Positions 1 through 12,345 of a stretch of 64,000 nt of DNA are shown one piece after another; position 1 is the first letter of the stretch, and the number at the start of each line of letters is the position of its first letter. Location: contig JABAKD010000010.1 in the NCBI GenBank assembly GCA_012845835.1, positions 14,069,401 to 14,133,400 on the forward strand, given 5' to 3'. The notes beneath the pieces were generated by a model. That model searched no databases. It saw only the letters and a program-made list of their open reading frames with translations, and was not told the DNA's origin. The DNA is from Undaria pinnatifida. Taxonomy: Eukaryota > Sar > Phaeophyceae > Laminariales > Alariaceae. The position numbers and the translations under genes were made by a program.

Positions 1-2700
1 TGTGTCGTGAAAATTGCTCTTCTCGTCGAAAAGAGACAATTGAGGTCGAATACAGACCAGTAGGGTTGCAAGAAAGAATGTTCATTGGGCCCGTGACAAA
101 ACGCGAAACCGCCAAAATAGTTTTGGGGCATATGTTGTTAATTCGGGTGGTGACGTGCTGCAGGGTCGAAAGAGAATGCTAAAATTTGTCGGGCCTGCGC
201 CGGAATATGCGAAACCGCCAATTCTCTTTTGGAAATGTGTGTTTTCGGGTGCTAATTATCTTTTTGGAGGACGTGTTTTTCGCGTAGTAGTGACGTGTGT
301 TGGTTCATGGTCTGGTGTATAGAAGAACGTGATTCCTTGTGCAACCTTTGTTTTTGTTTCGTAGGTTTTTTGGGATTGTTGGGGTTATTGGTTGGTTATA
401 TAGAACACGTGGAAGTAAGTGTGCAACTGCGCACCACAGCAAGTAAATCATTTGATTCGAAACGCATCGCGCAACTCGCAAAGCTGAGCGTGAGTATCGT
501 GAGCCTCAACCGGTAAAACTCACAGCTGGGACGTACTTGAAGCAGTTTTTGTTTTAATTACACGTACAAACATTTTATGACACGGCGCGAACGGCGACAC
601 TTCCTTTTGTTTTGAAACTATTTTTTATCGCATCGCTGGAACAAGGCGTGCGCCGTGTGTGGCAAATACAAAATCACTCGCTGCATTGAATAATCAGCGA
701 CAGTAAAAAAGTCGTCGTCAGCTTCGCGCCACCCACCACCCACCGATACTACACACCACTCACGTTTTATCTATTCCACCTGGTAGACTAAAGCTTTGGT
801 GACCACGTTTTGATCGTCTTGCCGCCGCGATGCACAGCACATTATTTGCTTGTATTTGGAAAAACAAGGACGCCTGATATTTCAGCTTTGATATCTGAAA
901 AGATGGCACTTATTTGTAAGTCGTAGTGTCGCCTGGCTTTTTTACCCAGCAGAAACTATCACAAATGCTTGCCTCTGGTAAGTACCATTTTTTGCGCTAC
1001 GGAAATCCCCTAGGCATGCGGCCCTGTCACACTCCAATCGCAATCCTCTTCGACTCAAAAAAGGTATTCAGATATCGAACGGATCAGATCCCTGTCAAAT
1101 GATATATAAGATATATGCCTTACAAAGGGCAGACAGATCCCTGGTGTATATAACCTGGCAATGCGTATAGACCACCCCTACTAATTACTAACGATCCATG
1201 TCTTTCAGGGCAGACAGATCCCTGACATATAGATAATCTGCATGGCGTATAGATCATGTTGCCGGATGAGAGATGGATGATCTAAATGATCTATTAATAG
1301 TTAATAGCACTTGTGTGCTATTGATAGCTTGGATCTGTACCACACAGATCATGCGCAACATACGAATACCATGACCACAAGTATAGGATCTAGATGATCT
1401 AGATCATGTTGATGTTCAATGTGCGAAAGTATTAGAGTAACTTGCAGAGAGTGGTGGTTACGTTTCATAGTGACCGTGACTATTTAATACTCCAAACGTG
1501 GGTTCGATTATCGAATTACCAGGTTGGATTTTCGTCGGGGTCCGAGACGTTGTCGCCCATAGCCGCGACTGGACTCGACGAAAACAGAATCGTCAAAAAA
1601 ATACAAAAATGAAAATGTGTTTAGGCACAAGTGGCCTGCATGCCAGCACACCATGACACATCATTGTCGGCATGCTCACCAAAAACTAATCATGTGCATT
1701 AATTACGTTCACCGTCCACCTGCGCCTTCGAGGGCGGCAAGCCCGCTTCAAGTTGTTCGCATAGACCATCGAGACCACCACCCGCTATGTATCTGTTCTT
1801 GGCTGTCAAAAACACAGCTTTGCCCGACGCCGTGCAACATCCCACTGGCCCAAAATGTAAGCATGTTGGATATTAATCTTAATGCCCGCAACAGTCCCTA
1901 TATTTCCGTCCAGAGTGTTCTAGCTCTCCGTCGCACTTTCATCTCGGTAGAGCACCGACCTACGCGACGTCAAAACTACGTGCCGCAAAAGAAGTGCTGT
2001 AGTATGATATGTACTGTCCGACAGCTAGTTACACCAACACCTTAATGCTATGTGCCGCAAAAGAGCTACCAGGTACGTGTAACGCCCAACAATAGCACCC
2101 AGTCGCCAAAAGTAATACCATCAAAGCCAGAAGAACGCAGCCAGCGGGCTGACACCGTGGTGCGGGAGCCCACCCGAGACAGCAGCCCACCATCGGTAAC
2201 GACGAATCCACATGCACAGATCACGTTTCTTACCGTCGCTCAGGTGCACTGCTTTTGCAAGCTACCAGAAAAAACTCTTGCATACAAGATTTGACAGTGG
2301 CTATCATAGCGCAAACACCAACGGCAAACAACCCGCCTCCTTCTACTCAATAGTCACGACTGCATGGTTTCACCTCCAATCTGACGCAATAGCAGGACAG
2401 TGGTATGTAGTACGGGGCGAGAGCTCTAACGACCCTCCCCCCCCAAACAGGTTGAAGCAAGGCAAGTAAACTACAAAAAAACAGAGGCACTGCTTGCTGC
2501 GATCGGCTGAACCAAAAACAGGCGCCGACATCGAAAATACCGTCGGGTGCGGCAGCCGACCGCAAACTGCGGTGCGCAAACTACGCCTAGCGCCCCCCAA
2601 TAGCAGCTTCCACTTCGTCCGGAATTATAAGGACTGCCTAGGTATTAATACTAGCATAAAACGCTTCTAATATTTCCGTACAGCGTCGTACAGCGCAAAA
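1..2700. other. no recognisable gene
   Basis: I see no credible exon here on either strand; open frames are short and compositionally unremarkable. Positions 60-260 hold two loose copies of a segment containing the motif gcgaaaccgccaa. Around 1080-1400 there are scattered copies of a gcagacagatccctg motif and several gatctagatgatct-like words. This is probably decayed repeat sequence, possibly including the 3' flank of the gene that ends at 2701. Confidence 0.4.
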
Positions 2701-5524
2701 CTAGTAGTCGTCCTCTTCGAAGCCGGAAGACTTTTTTGCCATGGAGGGCAAAAAGGGAGCCAGCACGATGCCAACACGCCCTACACACTCGAAACCCGGA
2801 GCGATGTCCCCCTCGAAGTAGCGGACCTGCAATCCCGCGTCCGGCGTGTCCCAGAGGAAAAACTTGTTCAGCTCGAACTCTCGGTCTGCTCTGTCCACCA
2901 CCAAGAGCATCTCGGTAACCTGACCGAGGGCGTTTGCACCGAAGGCGTGGGACAACGGTCAACCCCTTTGGACATTTTTACCACGGTGATGGGGACAAAC
3001 TACAACTTGGAATTAACGTGGGTTCATTTTCTTCTCCAGTAGCAAAAGGGCTAAGTCTAACTCCTCGGGTCCCGACTGCACACGGACAACTGTCGAAAAG
3101 CAATTAACGATGACAGCAGTATCGGCCACACCAAGCACAGCACGGGGCCCCTTCAGGTAGGACATACCACAGGTATATCCGATACTGATATATATATATA
3201 TGTAAGGTGCTGTGCGGCACGTATGCAGCACGGTGAACATTATGCTACCATGTACGTTCTTCCTACTGCTGTAGACGTTGCTGTAGTCGTGTTATCAGAT
3301 ATAAATCGTCCCTTTTTCGGTCGAAATACATGAGTCACAAAAGTGTTACAGCAGTAACACACTTGCAAGCACCCCACTGCCCACCTTTGCGTCGTCGGCA
3401 GGCAGGAGTTGGCGTTGTCGAAGCAAAGGGGGCTGTACACGACGCATGCTAGGGGACGGCGCCTAAAATTATCTGAGCGTCCTGCTCAAGGATTATCTAT
3501 ACGAACTCCACCAAAAAACTAGCTTCGAGAGAGGATTAAAGTGCAAACAAGAATAACGATCCCCATGGCCTAAAAAACAAAATCCCAAAAATGTCGAAAA
3601 ATAGCAAACCGTTATCCGCATCCCGACACCCCTTAGTTGAAAAGTCGGATCGATAAAAACAACAACAAAAATAATGCCAAAAAGTGCTACCCCTGCCGCA
3701 GCAAGGGTTTATACACCGTATGGAACACCTTGCTTGCAATAGGAAGAAAAAAAACGCCAATGGAAATGCATTGAAACCCACGGTCTCGACAGGGGAAAAC
3801 AGAAACGGGCCAGGGCAGCTCCGGCTGTTTTACGTGGTGTGGTTGGTCGATGCACGTGACATTTTTGCCCCCTCGAGTCCCAAACGGGACAAGACAGCGG
3901 GAGCTATCTTACCAAGCTTGGCCAGCGCCACTTGAGCCCAACGCACCTCGTTTTGTGGCATCTGGATGTTCAGGTCCGTGTTCGGTATTACGATCGCCAC
4001 CGGCTCCACCATGTCGTGCACAATCGCGCCGCCGGGTATCGCAACCGTGCCCAACTGGACGAGCCGTTATTGCGTCGAGCGGGGGGCGAGAAGGGGGGGG
4101 GGGGGTCAGTAGTCTGCCGTTTGAGGATCCATTTCACTGGCAGGATATCGGATACTGGCCTGGACTTAGCTGTCAAGGTGGAATGTTGTTGCGGCCGCCG
4201 CGAGCAACGTACATCAAGCATCGTACAGCGAGAAACGCACAACGCGCAACGGGCAATCTTCGCCGCAAGACGTCGTCGTGGACACATCATGGTTCCGCAC
4301 GCAATACCTTGTACCTATTTGTTGCTCTCCGCTTTCGCAAGTACACTTTTAAGCGGTATTACAGCACATCAATCAACAACCCCACCGCGGAGTGTACAAA
4401 AAGAGGTACACGGTGTTCGCCTCCGCTTCGCACATCGGAATTTCCGCTGTAACTCCACTCTTCTGAAGGCTACACTGTATATACTACTAGGTATTGAAAA
4501 CGGTAAGGAGTCACCGTCAGGGCCTCTTTTTTTATCGACTCAGAGTCACTCGCACGAGTGGCCCCCTATGTGCGTGCCGGCTTCGCGATACACACGACCG
4601 CTCTACGTGTGAGGCGAGTTAATTGTTACGCTGCGTCGACCAAAAAAAACGAGATTTCGTTTTTTGAGAGACGTGCTTAGCGACGCCCGCGAGCAGCCCC
4701 AAACCGGCAGAGACAATATGTTTTACGTGCAAAGAATACTATATACAATACTATAAAACCTCATCCTTGGTCCTCCAAGAGCAATCAAAGCAACACCGCC
4801 ACCCCGACTGTTTCGATGAAGATCAAATCAATACGATGACGACACCAACAAAACGCCCACCTCACACCACTTCGACCCACCCCATCTACCCCACCCGAAC
4901 CCACCCCACCCCGCCCCACCCCACCCCACCCCAACCCACCACACCCCGTTTTACAGGCTCGGCACTGCGTTGTATACCTGGGGGCCGGTGGGGTCCGAGA
5001 AGTCGTACTGCCACATGCCTATCTCCGCGGGCGGGGAGACGCCTACCGCCATTATGTCCGCTGCGGTTAACCCGGGCAGAGCACCCGCCACCTGCACGAT
5101 GCGAGGCGCGAAAGTCTCGTCGTCGAGCTGCTCTACGGGAAGAAAGCGCGACCTCATCCCGTGGGCACCTTCTAGAGGGGCAGCCTAAACGAGGGAGGGA
5201 GGGAGGGGGGGAGGGAAGGGGGGAGGGATGGTGTTACTACGTATTACTGTTGTACACGGTGAACAATAGACCACAGCAGCGGCAGTACGCGCAATACTCG
5301 GAGGTGGGTGGAAAAATTTTCAATCAGCTTCCAAGTGACTTAAGTGAGAAAGGAGGGAACGGCCCATTCGTTTTTCACACGAGGCACCGCTGCTGAAGCT
5401 GTTCCTCGGTTTCTCTGTCGGCGCCTCGGCGTTTTTTCCCTGAAGATGTCGGTATTGCTGAAGACACACAACATCCCCTCTCGATTCAAACAACACCAAT
5501 AAGCAATAACAACAGCAGCAGCAG

Positions 5525-5610
<86 letters not shown>

Positions 5611-5612
5611 GC

Positions 5613-5703
<91 letters not shown>

Positions 5704-5714
5704 GCAACAACAGC

Positions 5715-5754
<40 letters not shown>

Positions 5755-6925
5755 GGTGATACGGTGAACGATTTCAGTTGTGTACAATGGCATGGTAACT
5801 TTTCGTTACGATAGCATCCTCCCCATTAGAGAGAGGCCGTTCACCCACACCGTCGTACAAACGACGCACGGACCAAACGAGAACGGCACAGCAGGCGCAG
5901 TCGTTATTTTGGCGACGCGTAGTCTAACCCCTTGTTGCAATGCTTCAAATAGCTGTGGTGTAGTGTTTACTAACAAACAGCCCGGTTGCTCCTACGGCAA
6001 ACGATTGTGGCTTGACCTCCTACGGTACGGTATACGTGCACTGTAACGTACTCGCACGTTGTGGTTAACGAGTATCACGTCTGCGATGGCGTTGGTCTGC
6101 GTGCTGGTACGATCACGTCGGGCGTCGGGTGTGCGTACAGTATCAGAGAAAAAGGCTTAGCGCGTACCAAGCGCATACCATGCCAGCACAACACTTGCCC
6201 GTTTGAGGGGAGAGGCGATCTGTCATATGCAATTGTCATATTCGCAGCAGCACCGAACTTGCGGCCCTGAGCAAGCACAACACTACGACCAAGTCGTGTT
6301 CACATGTTCACATGAATATAATCGTACTCGTATACCATCTGTGTACAATGTAACATACCCAGCATACGTCTACCCCAGGTACCTGGTACTACCGCATATG
6401 ACGGTGTACATCACCCGGGACGTTGTACACCACACCCCTTGATTATACCACCCAGGTGATGAAATAGTTCAAATCCCAAGAACAACCACCCGATTTACCA
6501 CCCGGGCACGTTGTATACCACTTTCCCTTTCCTTTCCTTTTTCGTTTTCGCTTTCTTTTCTTTTCTTTCGTTTCTTTTTTCCAATTGACTTGCGTCTGTC
6601 GTGCGTATGCGTAGTGATAGGTACTACATGCAGTATATACGTGGTAGTCTTCTTTGGGTGGCAAGCGGTATAGTCGGTTTTTCCAGGCGCGAGTAGTGAG
6701 ACGTACGCACCAGTATGGAACTGGAACATCGTAGGCTGACTCCCGATTTCACTTTTATATGTTTTTGGTGGAGGCATGAATTGCGTCAGCGGCGATATAT
6801 GCGTGTACCACCTTTGGTTTGTTTGTGTTTTTTTCCCTGGGGTATTCCTCAGCTCCAGAGTGACTGGAGCCTATCCTGTGACCACAGACTTGATTGTGCG
6901 AGTTGATGTGAGAACAACAACAACG

Positions 6926-6964
<39 letters not shown>

Positions 6965-7992
6965 TACCACACCCCCTGTGGTGTCATGCCTCATAATCGT
7001 GAGGACACCCCCACATGTCTGCCCCCCCGGTCGTTTGCGGTCATTTTCAATCTTGCACGTGGGCCCAGACCAATACGGCCCTATACCCAATCCTAACCCT
7101 TAACCCAAATTATTTGGCGGGCTTGAGGTCGGCAGCGGCAGTCGCGCCACACGGCAGCGTGGTTATATTAATAATACTCGTAGTGTTGCAGTTTTTTCGT
7201 TACCCCCCCGTTTATCATCCCCCCTAGAGTAAGGAACATCGCGCGGTAACGCGTTTTATCGAATCCAAAATGGTCACCCAATTTATCACCGGCGGATGGA
7301 GCATATCACACCCCTGGAGTAGCGCTATATCCCACCTGGTGATAAGTTTTTGGAGCGCATATTGCTATTAACGGAGGGTTGGTAGCCACTTGCGAGTTGA
7401 TGCAAGCAGACAGAAACACACAGCCGCAAACACGAAATCGATCGCAGCTTTTCCAGCCAGAGGCATCCAGCCATCAATCATCCTAGCCGTATGAACACAA
7501 AGCAACCTCTTCTGCCCACAACATAACCCCAACCAGCTATACGTACCGAGTACCACAACTGGTTATGAGTTGTTAGGAGCACCAATTGCTATCACCGGGG
7601 GTGTGGTAGCCTCTTGGGCAGACGGAAGCACACAGCCGCAAACATGAAAATCGATCGGCTTTTCCAGCCAGCAGCATGCAACCATCAATCATCCTAAACA
7701 GGTGAACACAAAGCAACCTCTTCTGCCCCCACCAGCACCCTAGCCAGCTACCGAGCTACCTCAGCAGAGGGACGGTATCGTACCCCTTGCTAGCCGAGAG
7801 AGTGCCTGTTGCTGTGTACATGCGGTACATGCGACGACTCACCATGGACAAGCTCCGTCGACCAGCGGCATCGGTACCAGTCCCTCTGTTTGCGCAAGGT
7901 GCACGCAACGCTGGGTTCACTACGAAACCTCTGGCCCCCGCCAGCATCAGTGCGCACGCAACCGCGTATATTCTAGGCATCATGGAGCACAT
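2701..7992 (-). CDS. predicted plastid-targeted protein, unrecognised family (4 exons)
   Basis: Four exons on the minus strand join in phase 0 at GT-AG sites: 7992-7843, 5184-4978, 4054-3947 and 2919-2701 (stop TAG). They give 227 residues. Residues 1-20 form a hydrophobic signal peptide ending LAGARG, followed by FVVNPALR. This resembles the ASAFAP plastid-import signal of heterokont algae, then a transit-like stretch (GRRSLSM). The remainder is a compact soluble protein: exon 2 carries GALPGLTAADIMAVG and WQYDFSDPTGPQ, exon 3 GTVAIPGGAIVHDMVEP, exon 4 ADREFELNKFFLWDTP and an acidic tail (EEDDY). Donors are strong (GTGAGT, GTATAC, GTGCGT) and acceptors are CAG or TAG. I do not recognise the family. 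The phase-0 joins and uniform style support a real gene. The introns contain a C-rich tract, a CAA/CAG microsatellite and dispersed repeats. Least sure: the exon 3 start, where the acceptor is inferred from phase. Confidence 0.8.
4868..4947. repeat. C-rich simple repeat (CCCACC-like)
   Basis: Short tandem run of ccacc and ccaccccac words inside intron 2 of the minus-strand gene. Low complexity; any open frame through it is not meaningful. Confidence 0.85.
5513..5755. repeat. (CAA)n/(CAG)n microsatellite
   Basis: About 240 bp of CAA units with CAG blocks at the left end and scattered CAG interruptions, within intron 1 of the 2701-7992 gene. On the minus strand it reads as poly-Cys or poly-Leu, which is an artefact of the repeat. 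Confidence 0.97.
6914..6963. repeat. (CAA)n microsatellite
   Basis: Sixteen or so CAA units with one CGA interruption, directly next to the start of a dispersed repeat copy at 6964. Confidence 0.95.
6964..7360. repeat. dispersed repeat, copy 1 (second copy 25621-26390)
   Basis: Shares several blocks in the same order with 25621-26390: a taccac...catgcctcata...gacacccccac block, a block around 7060-7150 including cctaaccc and gtcagcggcagtcgc-like words, and a terminal block containing atcaccgg, cacccctgg and gataagtttt. This copy lies in intron 1 of the 2701-7992 gene. The blocks are degenerate and no coding capacity is apparent. Confidence 0.65.
7358..7757. repeat. two-unit direct repeat (~200 bp units)
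   Basis: Units at about 7358-7552 and 7587-7757 share long words such as acacagccgcaaaca, atcgatcg and cttttccagccag, plus a caaagcaacctcttctgccc stretch. This is a local duplication just downstream (minus sense) of exon 1 of the plastid-protein gene. Confidence 0.8.
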
Positions 7993-8120
7993 GATCTACA
8001 GCAGTCCGCGTGTAAGCCCTCGCTCGTGCGTGTTGATTTTGTGAGCAACCCTTGGTGCCTACACGGGGTTTATAACATCTAGAAGGCTTTGTGGGAAAGG
8101 GTGTTACAAGCCCTAAAAAG

Positions 8121-9042
8121 TAGGGGTGTCACCCGCCGGGAAAATACCCGGGTACCCGATACGGGTACCCGGGTATTGAGCTCCCCACGGGTACCCGGTT
8201 CCACTTTTTCAGTACCCGGGTATCGCATGGGTTACCCCCCTACCATTCAACAGAGCGTCTGTTCTCCAAGGCAGGGCTGACCATGACGAAGAAGCGCTCC
8301 CAACTCAAGGGAGACAGAGTGGACCAGCTGGTCACTGTGCGTTCGGCTGTAGCGTCGGGTCTCCTCGACAAGTAAATAATTCTGGATTGTTTCTTACGTC
8401 GAGAATTTAGTTTGCCGCCGACGCGGCCAAGCGACAACGGCACAGTCCCTATCCCGCCTGTCCACTGTGCTTTGTAAGGGCGGAGGGAGGAGGTAGGAAA
8501 GGAGTAGTAGTGGGGAGGTAGGAAATCCTACTGGGCTTCGTGGGTACAGGGGGGGTGTTCACCAAGTTGTTGAACTTTTCACGCTCGAGGCAGCAGCAAG
8601 CAGTCCGGCGTTGTTCCTGTTTTACTGTCGTCTCTCTCGTGTTCCGTTTGATTTTCTGTACTTCACGAAATGCATGTACTTGGACCAACTACCGTACCTT
8701 TGTGCAGATCGCGGCGTACAAAATAAATACATACGAACGATACATAATAGTAGTTCATGGAGAAATAAGAGTTTGTGTCGGCCCGTACGCTGGGACGCCG
8801 GTTGTTTTACACGGGGAACAGAAGCCCGAAGCACATGTGATACTAATGCCTTACATGGCTGATTCAGAAAGAAGGTGAGCCCGCTTCCCGTCTGTACCCC
8901 CCGTTCGACTACAGCAGTGGATGGGATGGATACGGGTACCCGGGTACCCGGATACCCGGGTACCCGTACGGGTACCCGGGTACAACTACGGAGACCCCAC
9001 CGGGTACCCGGTTCCTGTTTTTCCCGGCGGGTGACACCCCTA
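8121..9042. mobile_element. hAT-type transposon relic, non-autonomous
   Basis: Terminal inverted repeats begin TAGGGGTGTCACCCGCCGGG at 8121 and end with the reverse complement at 9042. They are flanked by a perfect 8-bp direct repeat ctaaaaag (8113-8120 and 9043-9050). The 8-bp duplication and TAGGGGTG end match the hAT superfamily. Sub-terminal regions (8140-8235 and 8930-9010) are dense in gggtacccgg palindromic words on both sides, plausible transposase-binding repeats. The interior is about 0.7 kb and keeps only a small coding remnant at 8253-8375, so this is an internally deleted derivative. Confidence 0.9.
8253..8375 (+). pseudogene. hAT transposase C-terminal (dimerisation) domain remnant
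   Basis: Forty codons ending in TAA read ERLFSKAG, then LTMTKKRSQL, then VDQLVTVRSAV. This matches the typical hATC signature (ERxFSxAG...R..L....v..L). Only the extreme C-terminus remains; everything upstream in the element is deleted or decayed. It sits inside the TIR-bounded element, which supports the superfamily call independently of the 8-bp target duplication. Confidence 0.75.
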
Positions 9043-9451
9043 CTAAAAAGCTAAAAAGTCACAATAAATAATAGACAAAAAAATGATAAAAGCTCCGCTT
9101 TTATAAATAAAAAACGGTCCTTAAATTTCCGTTCTGAGTGTACCAGGTTTCAAAGGAACACCAGCAAACGCTGAACAGCAGAGCAAACAAAGCGCCCCTT
9201 GAAGTGTTGCTTCGTGCTGCTGGGGTGGTGGGTGATTGAAGCTTACTACTGCTGTGTACGGTGTGCTCGTTTTTATCTGCTTGTAATTTCCATAACCATA
9301 TAGACTACTCCCATGTATTTTAGCTGTCTGTGGTGTGAGCTCGTTCATCCACTTACTTCTTGCTGCTTGCTGGACCATGGGAGGTGTGTTTTCTTTTTTT
9401 TTTGTGTCTTGATTTCATTTGATTTTGCAGTGTTTATTTCAGTAATTAATC

Positions 9452-9475
9452 GGACGGACGGACGGACGGACGGAC
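9452..9475. repeat. (GGAC)n microsatellite
   Basis: Six consecutive ggac units. Confidence 0.95.
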
Positions 9476-10120
9476 ACAACTAACTTCACGAGTCACACTT
9501 ATGAATACCCTGGTAAGGTTTTGGGTTTCTCGCCACAAAGCAATATCAAATGCATTTTCCGCCACTGTGGCAGAGCAGCAGTACCAGGTGCATGTGATCT
9601 ATATACCGTACCTGACACAATATAACACACCCCGGTGATAACATGTAGGGATTTAAAAATATTATCACCGGGTGTGGTATCCTGTGGGGGGTGTGATATT
9701 GTTATAAGGCTTAGTTTGGGTAAGCTATAATTGGTTAACCTTTTGCAAGTGGTCAAACGGACTAATACCCCACTAACTCCCTAACAAATAAATGGCGTCG
9801 TCGACAGACCATGGGTTTTTGGGTCGTGGGTTCGATCCCCACCATCCACAATAATAATAAACTTTTCAGATTTTCCCCATGTCGAACTTGAAAAATACTC
9901 TCCCTGGTACCCCAGGGAATGAAACGGCTTGGATAATTGACAGGTCCGCCCGTATATCCGACCGACCTGCTATCCCGCCGTTTCAGGGGGGTAGAGTGTT
10001 ATAAGGCTTAGTTTGGGTAAGCTATTGGTCAACCTTTTGCAAGTGGTCAAACGGACTAATACCCCACTATAACCTTAACAATATCTTGTGTACGCCGGGT
10101 GATAAAGTGCCGCTCGCAGG

Positions 10121-10330
10121 GGGCCCAAGGGCGGTTTGATAAACCAGGGCCCAAGGGCGGTTTGATAAACCAGGGCCCAAGGAGGGTTTGATAAACTAGG
10201 GGGTGTGATAGGACGTCCGAACACCCACAAAAGATGTGTTTGGGGGTAGGGGGGGTGATAAAAAGGGGGTGTGATGGCACGTCCGAACACCCACAGGGTG
10301 TGTTTGGGGGTGTGACAAAAGCGGGTGTGA
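10121..10330. repeat. tandem minisatellites (26-bp x3, then ~60-bp x2)
   Basis: Three units of about 26 bp (gggcccaagggcggtttgat and relatives) at 10121-10200. These are followed by two units sharing cgtccgaacacccaca and tgtttgggggt at 10205-10320. Confidence 0.8.
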
Positions 10331-10384
10331 TAACAATTGAACCGTTGCTGCGGCACACTTGAAGGGGTGTGGTATGCCTGAACG

Positions 10385-10531
10385 AACACTTGCGCCAGCT
10401 AGCGTTGGGCTGCGAAAGCAACTGAGTTAAATCGACACACGACGCGTATGAAAGTACGTGGAAGTGTGGTGAGCTAAAGCTTTATTTTTCCCCATCCGCC
10501 GGAGGATGAAAAAAAAAAAAAAAAAAAAAAA
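10385..10531 (+). mobile_element. poly-A retroelement 3' end, copy 1
   Basis: Contains agcgttgggctgcgaaagc, actgagttaaatcgac and ggtgagctaaagctttattt, and ends in a 22-nt poly-A run at 10510-10531. The same sequence recurs at about 30070-30215 and within 32694-32926. The last copy has a 15-bp target duplication, which identifies the family as retrotransposed. Confidence 0.7.
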
Positions 10532-12125
10532 TGCATCTGCCCCGCACTCCTGCTGTAGGTACCTACCTGTGATACCGGGTTGTTGTAAAACAAAGGGGCC
10601 CAACCTAGGTGACGAAACTCCTTAGCACATTACCTCGGCGATGACTCAACCCCCTCAAACCCCGAAGAAAGCTTCAAACAAAATACGGGCTTGGATTGGA
10701 GCATGGAAAAATATAATATACCTAAATCGAAGGTACCTCGCCCGATATGATACGAGGCGGTGGCTGCTGATATGTTATAGGTGGCCATCCGTCCTGCCCC
10801 CACACAAAAGTAGGCTGCTGCTACCTACCTCGCTATCGGTACGACCAAAAAAGAGTTACGCAGAGACACCACGACCACCAAAAATCGAAGCCATAAACCA
10901 CAAATCTACACTACGATATCGCCGGGGTGTGTTATCTTATGTACCCCGTGTTAAGGAATTAGTGGGGTATTAGTCCGTTTGACCACTTGCACAGGTTAAC
11001 CGATAGCTTACCCAAACTAAGCCTTATAACACTCTCCCCCCCCTGAAACGGCGGGATAGCAGGTCGGCCGGATATACGGCGGACCTGTCAATATCCAAGC
11101 GGTTTCATTCCCTGGGGATACCAAGGAGAGTATTTTTCAAGTTCGACATGGTGAAAATGCCCGAAAAAAGTTTATTCGTGGTGGATGGTGGGGATCGAAC
11201 CCACGACCCGAAAAACTCGTGGTCTGTCGACGACGCCATTTGTTAAGGAATTAGTGGGGTATTAGTCCGTTTGACCACTTGCCAAAGGTTAACCAATAGC
11301 TTACCCAAACTAAGCCTTATAACACTCTCCCCCCCTGGAACGGCGGGATAGCAGGTCGGCCGGATATACGGCGGACCTCTGTCAATATCCAAGCCGTTCC
11401 AGGGGGGGAGAGTGTTATAAGGCTTAGTTTGGGTAAGCTATTATTGGTTAACCTTTGGCAAGTGGTCAAACGGACTAATACCCCACTTACTTATACCTTA
11501 ACAAATGGCGTCGTCGACAGACCATGGGTTTTTGGGTCGTGGGTTCGATCCCCACCATCCGCAATAATAAACTTTTCAGATTTTCCCCATGTCGAACTTG
11601 AAAAATACTCTCCCGGGTATACCCAGGAAAAGAAACGGCTTGGGTAAATGACAGGTCCGCCCGTGTATCCGGCCGACCTGCTATCCCGCCGTTTCAGGGG
11701 GGGGGAGTGTTATAAGGCTTAGTTTGGGTAAGCTATCGGTTAACCGATAGCTTACCCAAACTAAGCCTTATAACACTGGTCGGCCGGATATCCCGCCGTT
11801 TCAGGGGGGGAGAGTGTTATAAGGCTTAGTTTGGGTACGCTATTGGTTAACCTTTTGCAAGTGGTCAAACGGACTAATACCCCACTAATACCTCAACACC
11901 CGGGTGATAAATCGATGGTTTGTCAGAAACGCCCAAAATTATCACCGGGGTGTCGTATCCTGTGGGGGGGGTGATTTCTTATGTGCCCGAGTGATATCTT
12001 GTGTTAGTTACGGTATGTATGTGTATCGTGTGGTATTACAACAACGCGCCGGAACCGTCACACAGCCACATCTTTTTTCAGAGACGGGCACAGGCGCAGC
12101 TCACCACGTGTATATATTGTAAAAG

Positions 12126-12345
12126 TAAAAATACACTCTGGCTGTGAGATCGAAGATTTTGTCGAAACTCATCTTTGCACGCTGTGTGATACTCCGATCG
12201 CGCGTATTACGGGTTGTGTGTCCTCATTAAGGGTGCAGGTCGTCGACTCCCCTTGGAACCACAGTGTAGCTATCAGGGTTAACAGGGTGATGTTATTAAT
12301 ATTATTAGTCAGTCTGTGCGCGGAAACTATAAAACCAGTTTGTAT
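12126..12345 (+). repeat. dispersed repeat, copy 1 of 4
   Basis: Contains gctgtgagatcgaagatttt, aactcatctttgca, gtgatactccgatcgcg and tgtgtcctcattaagg. Related copies: 25679-25866 (same strand), 49789-49872 and 58935-59117 (opposite strand). No coding signal. Confidence 0.75.

Larger units (their letters stand above)
9697..11890. repeat. cluster of inverted/tandem repeat copies with tRNA-like T-arm
   Basis: Multiple copies, in both orientations, of a unit bounded by ttataaggcttagtttggg and its complement. Plus-sense copies start near 9698, 9999, 11417, 11718 and 11817; minus-sense copies lie near 10957-11035 and 11248-11330. Units carry the conserved words caagtggtcaaacggac and ggcgtcgtcgacagacc, and a T-arm/B-box-like hairpin gtgggttcgatccccac (9826-9842, 11.54 kb, inverted near 11.2 kb). 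At 11718-11777 two ends meet as a near-perfect palindrome. Probably a MITE or SINE-like family that has repeatedly inserted into itself. A truncated relative occurs at 59120-59262. Confidence 0.7.

Noticed and set aside
3830..3947. Continuation of exon 3 as VRWAQVALAKLGKI
   Set aside because: GTGCGT is a usable donor, and joining to the exon at 2919 keeps phase 0 and leads to a proper stop; the extension runs into a dead end.
3850..4612. 200- and 226-codon plus-strand frames
   Set aside because: They are opposite to exon 3 and intron sequence of the minus-strand gene, with no domain signal.
5320..5793. Poly-Cys and poly-Leu open frames
   Set aside because: They read a CAA/CAG microsatellite on the minus strand; no gene signal outside it.
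9790..9845. tRNA gene
   Set aside because: Only the T-arm hairpin is convincing; no matching 5' acceptor strand or D-arm can be placed.
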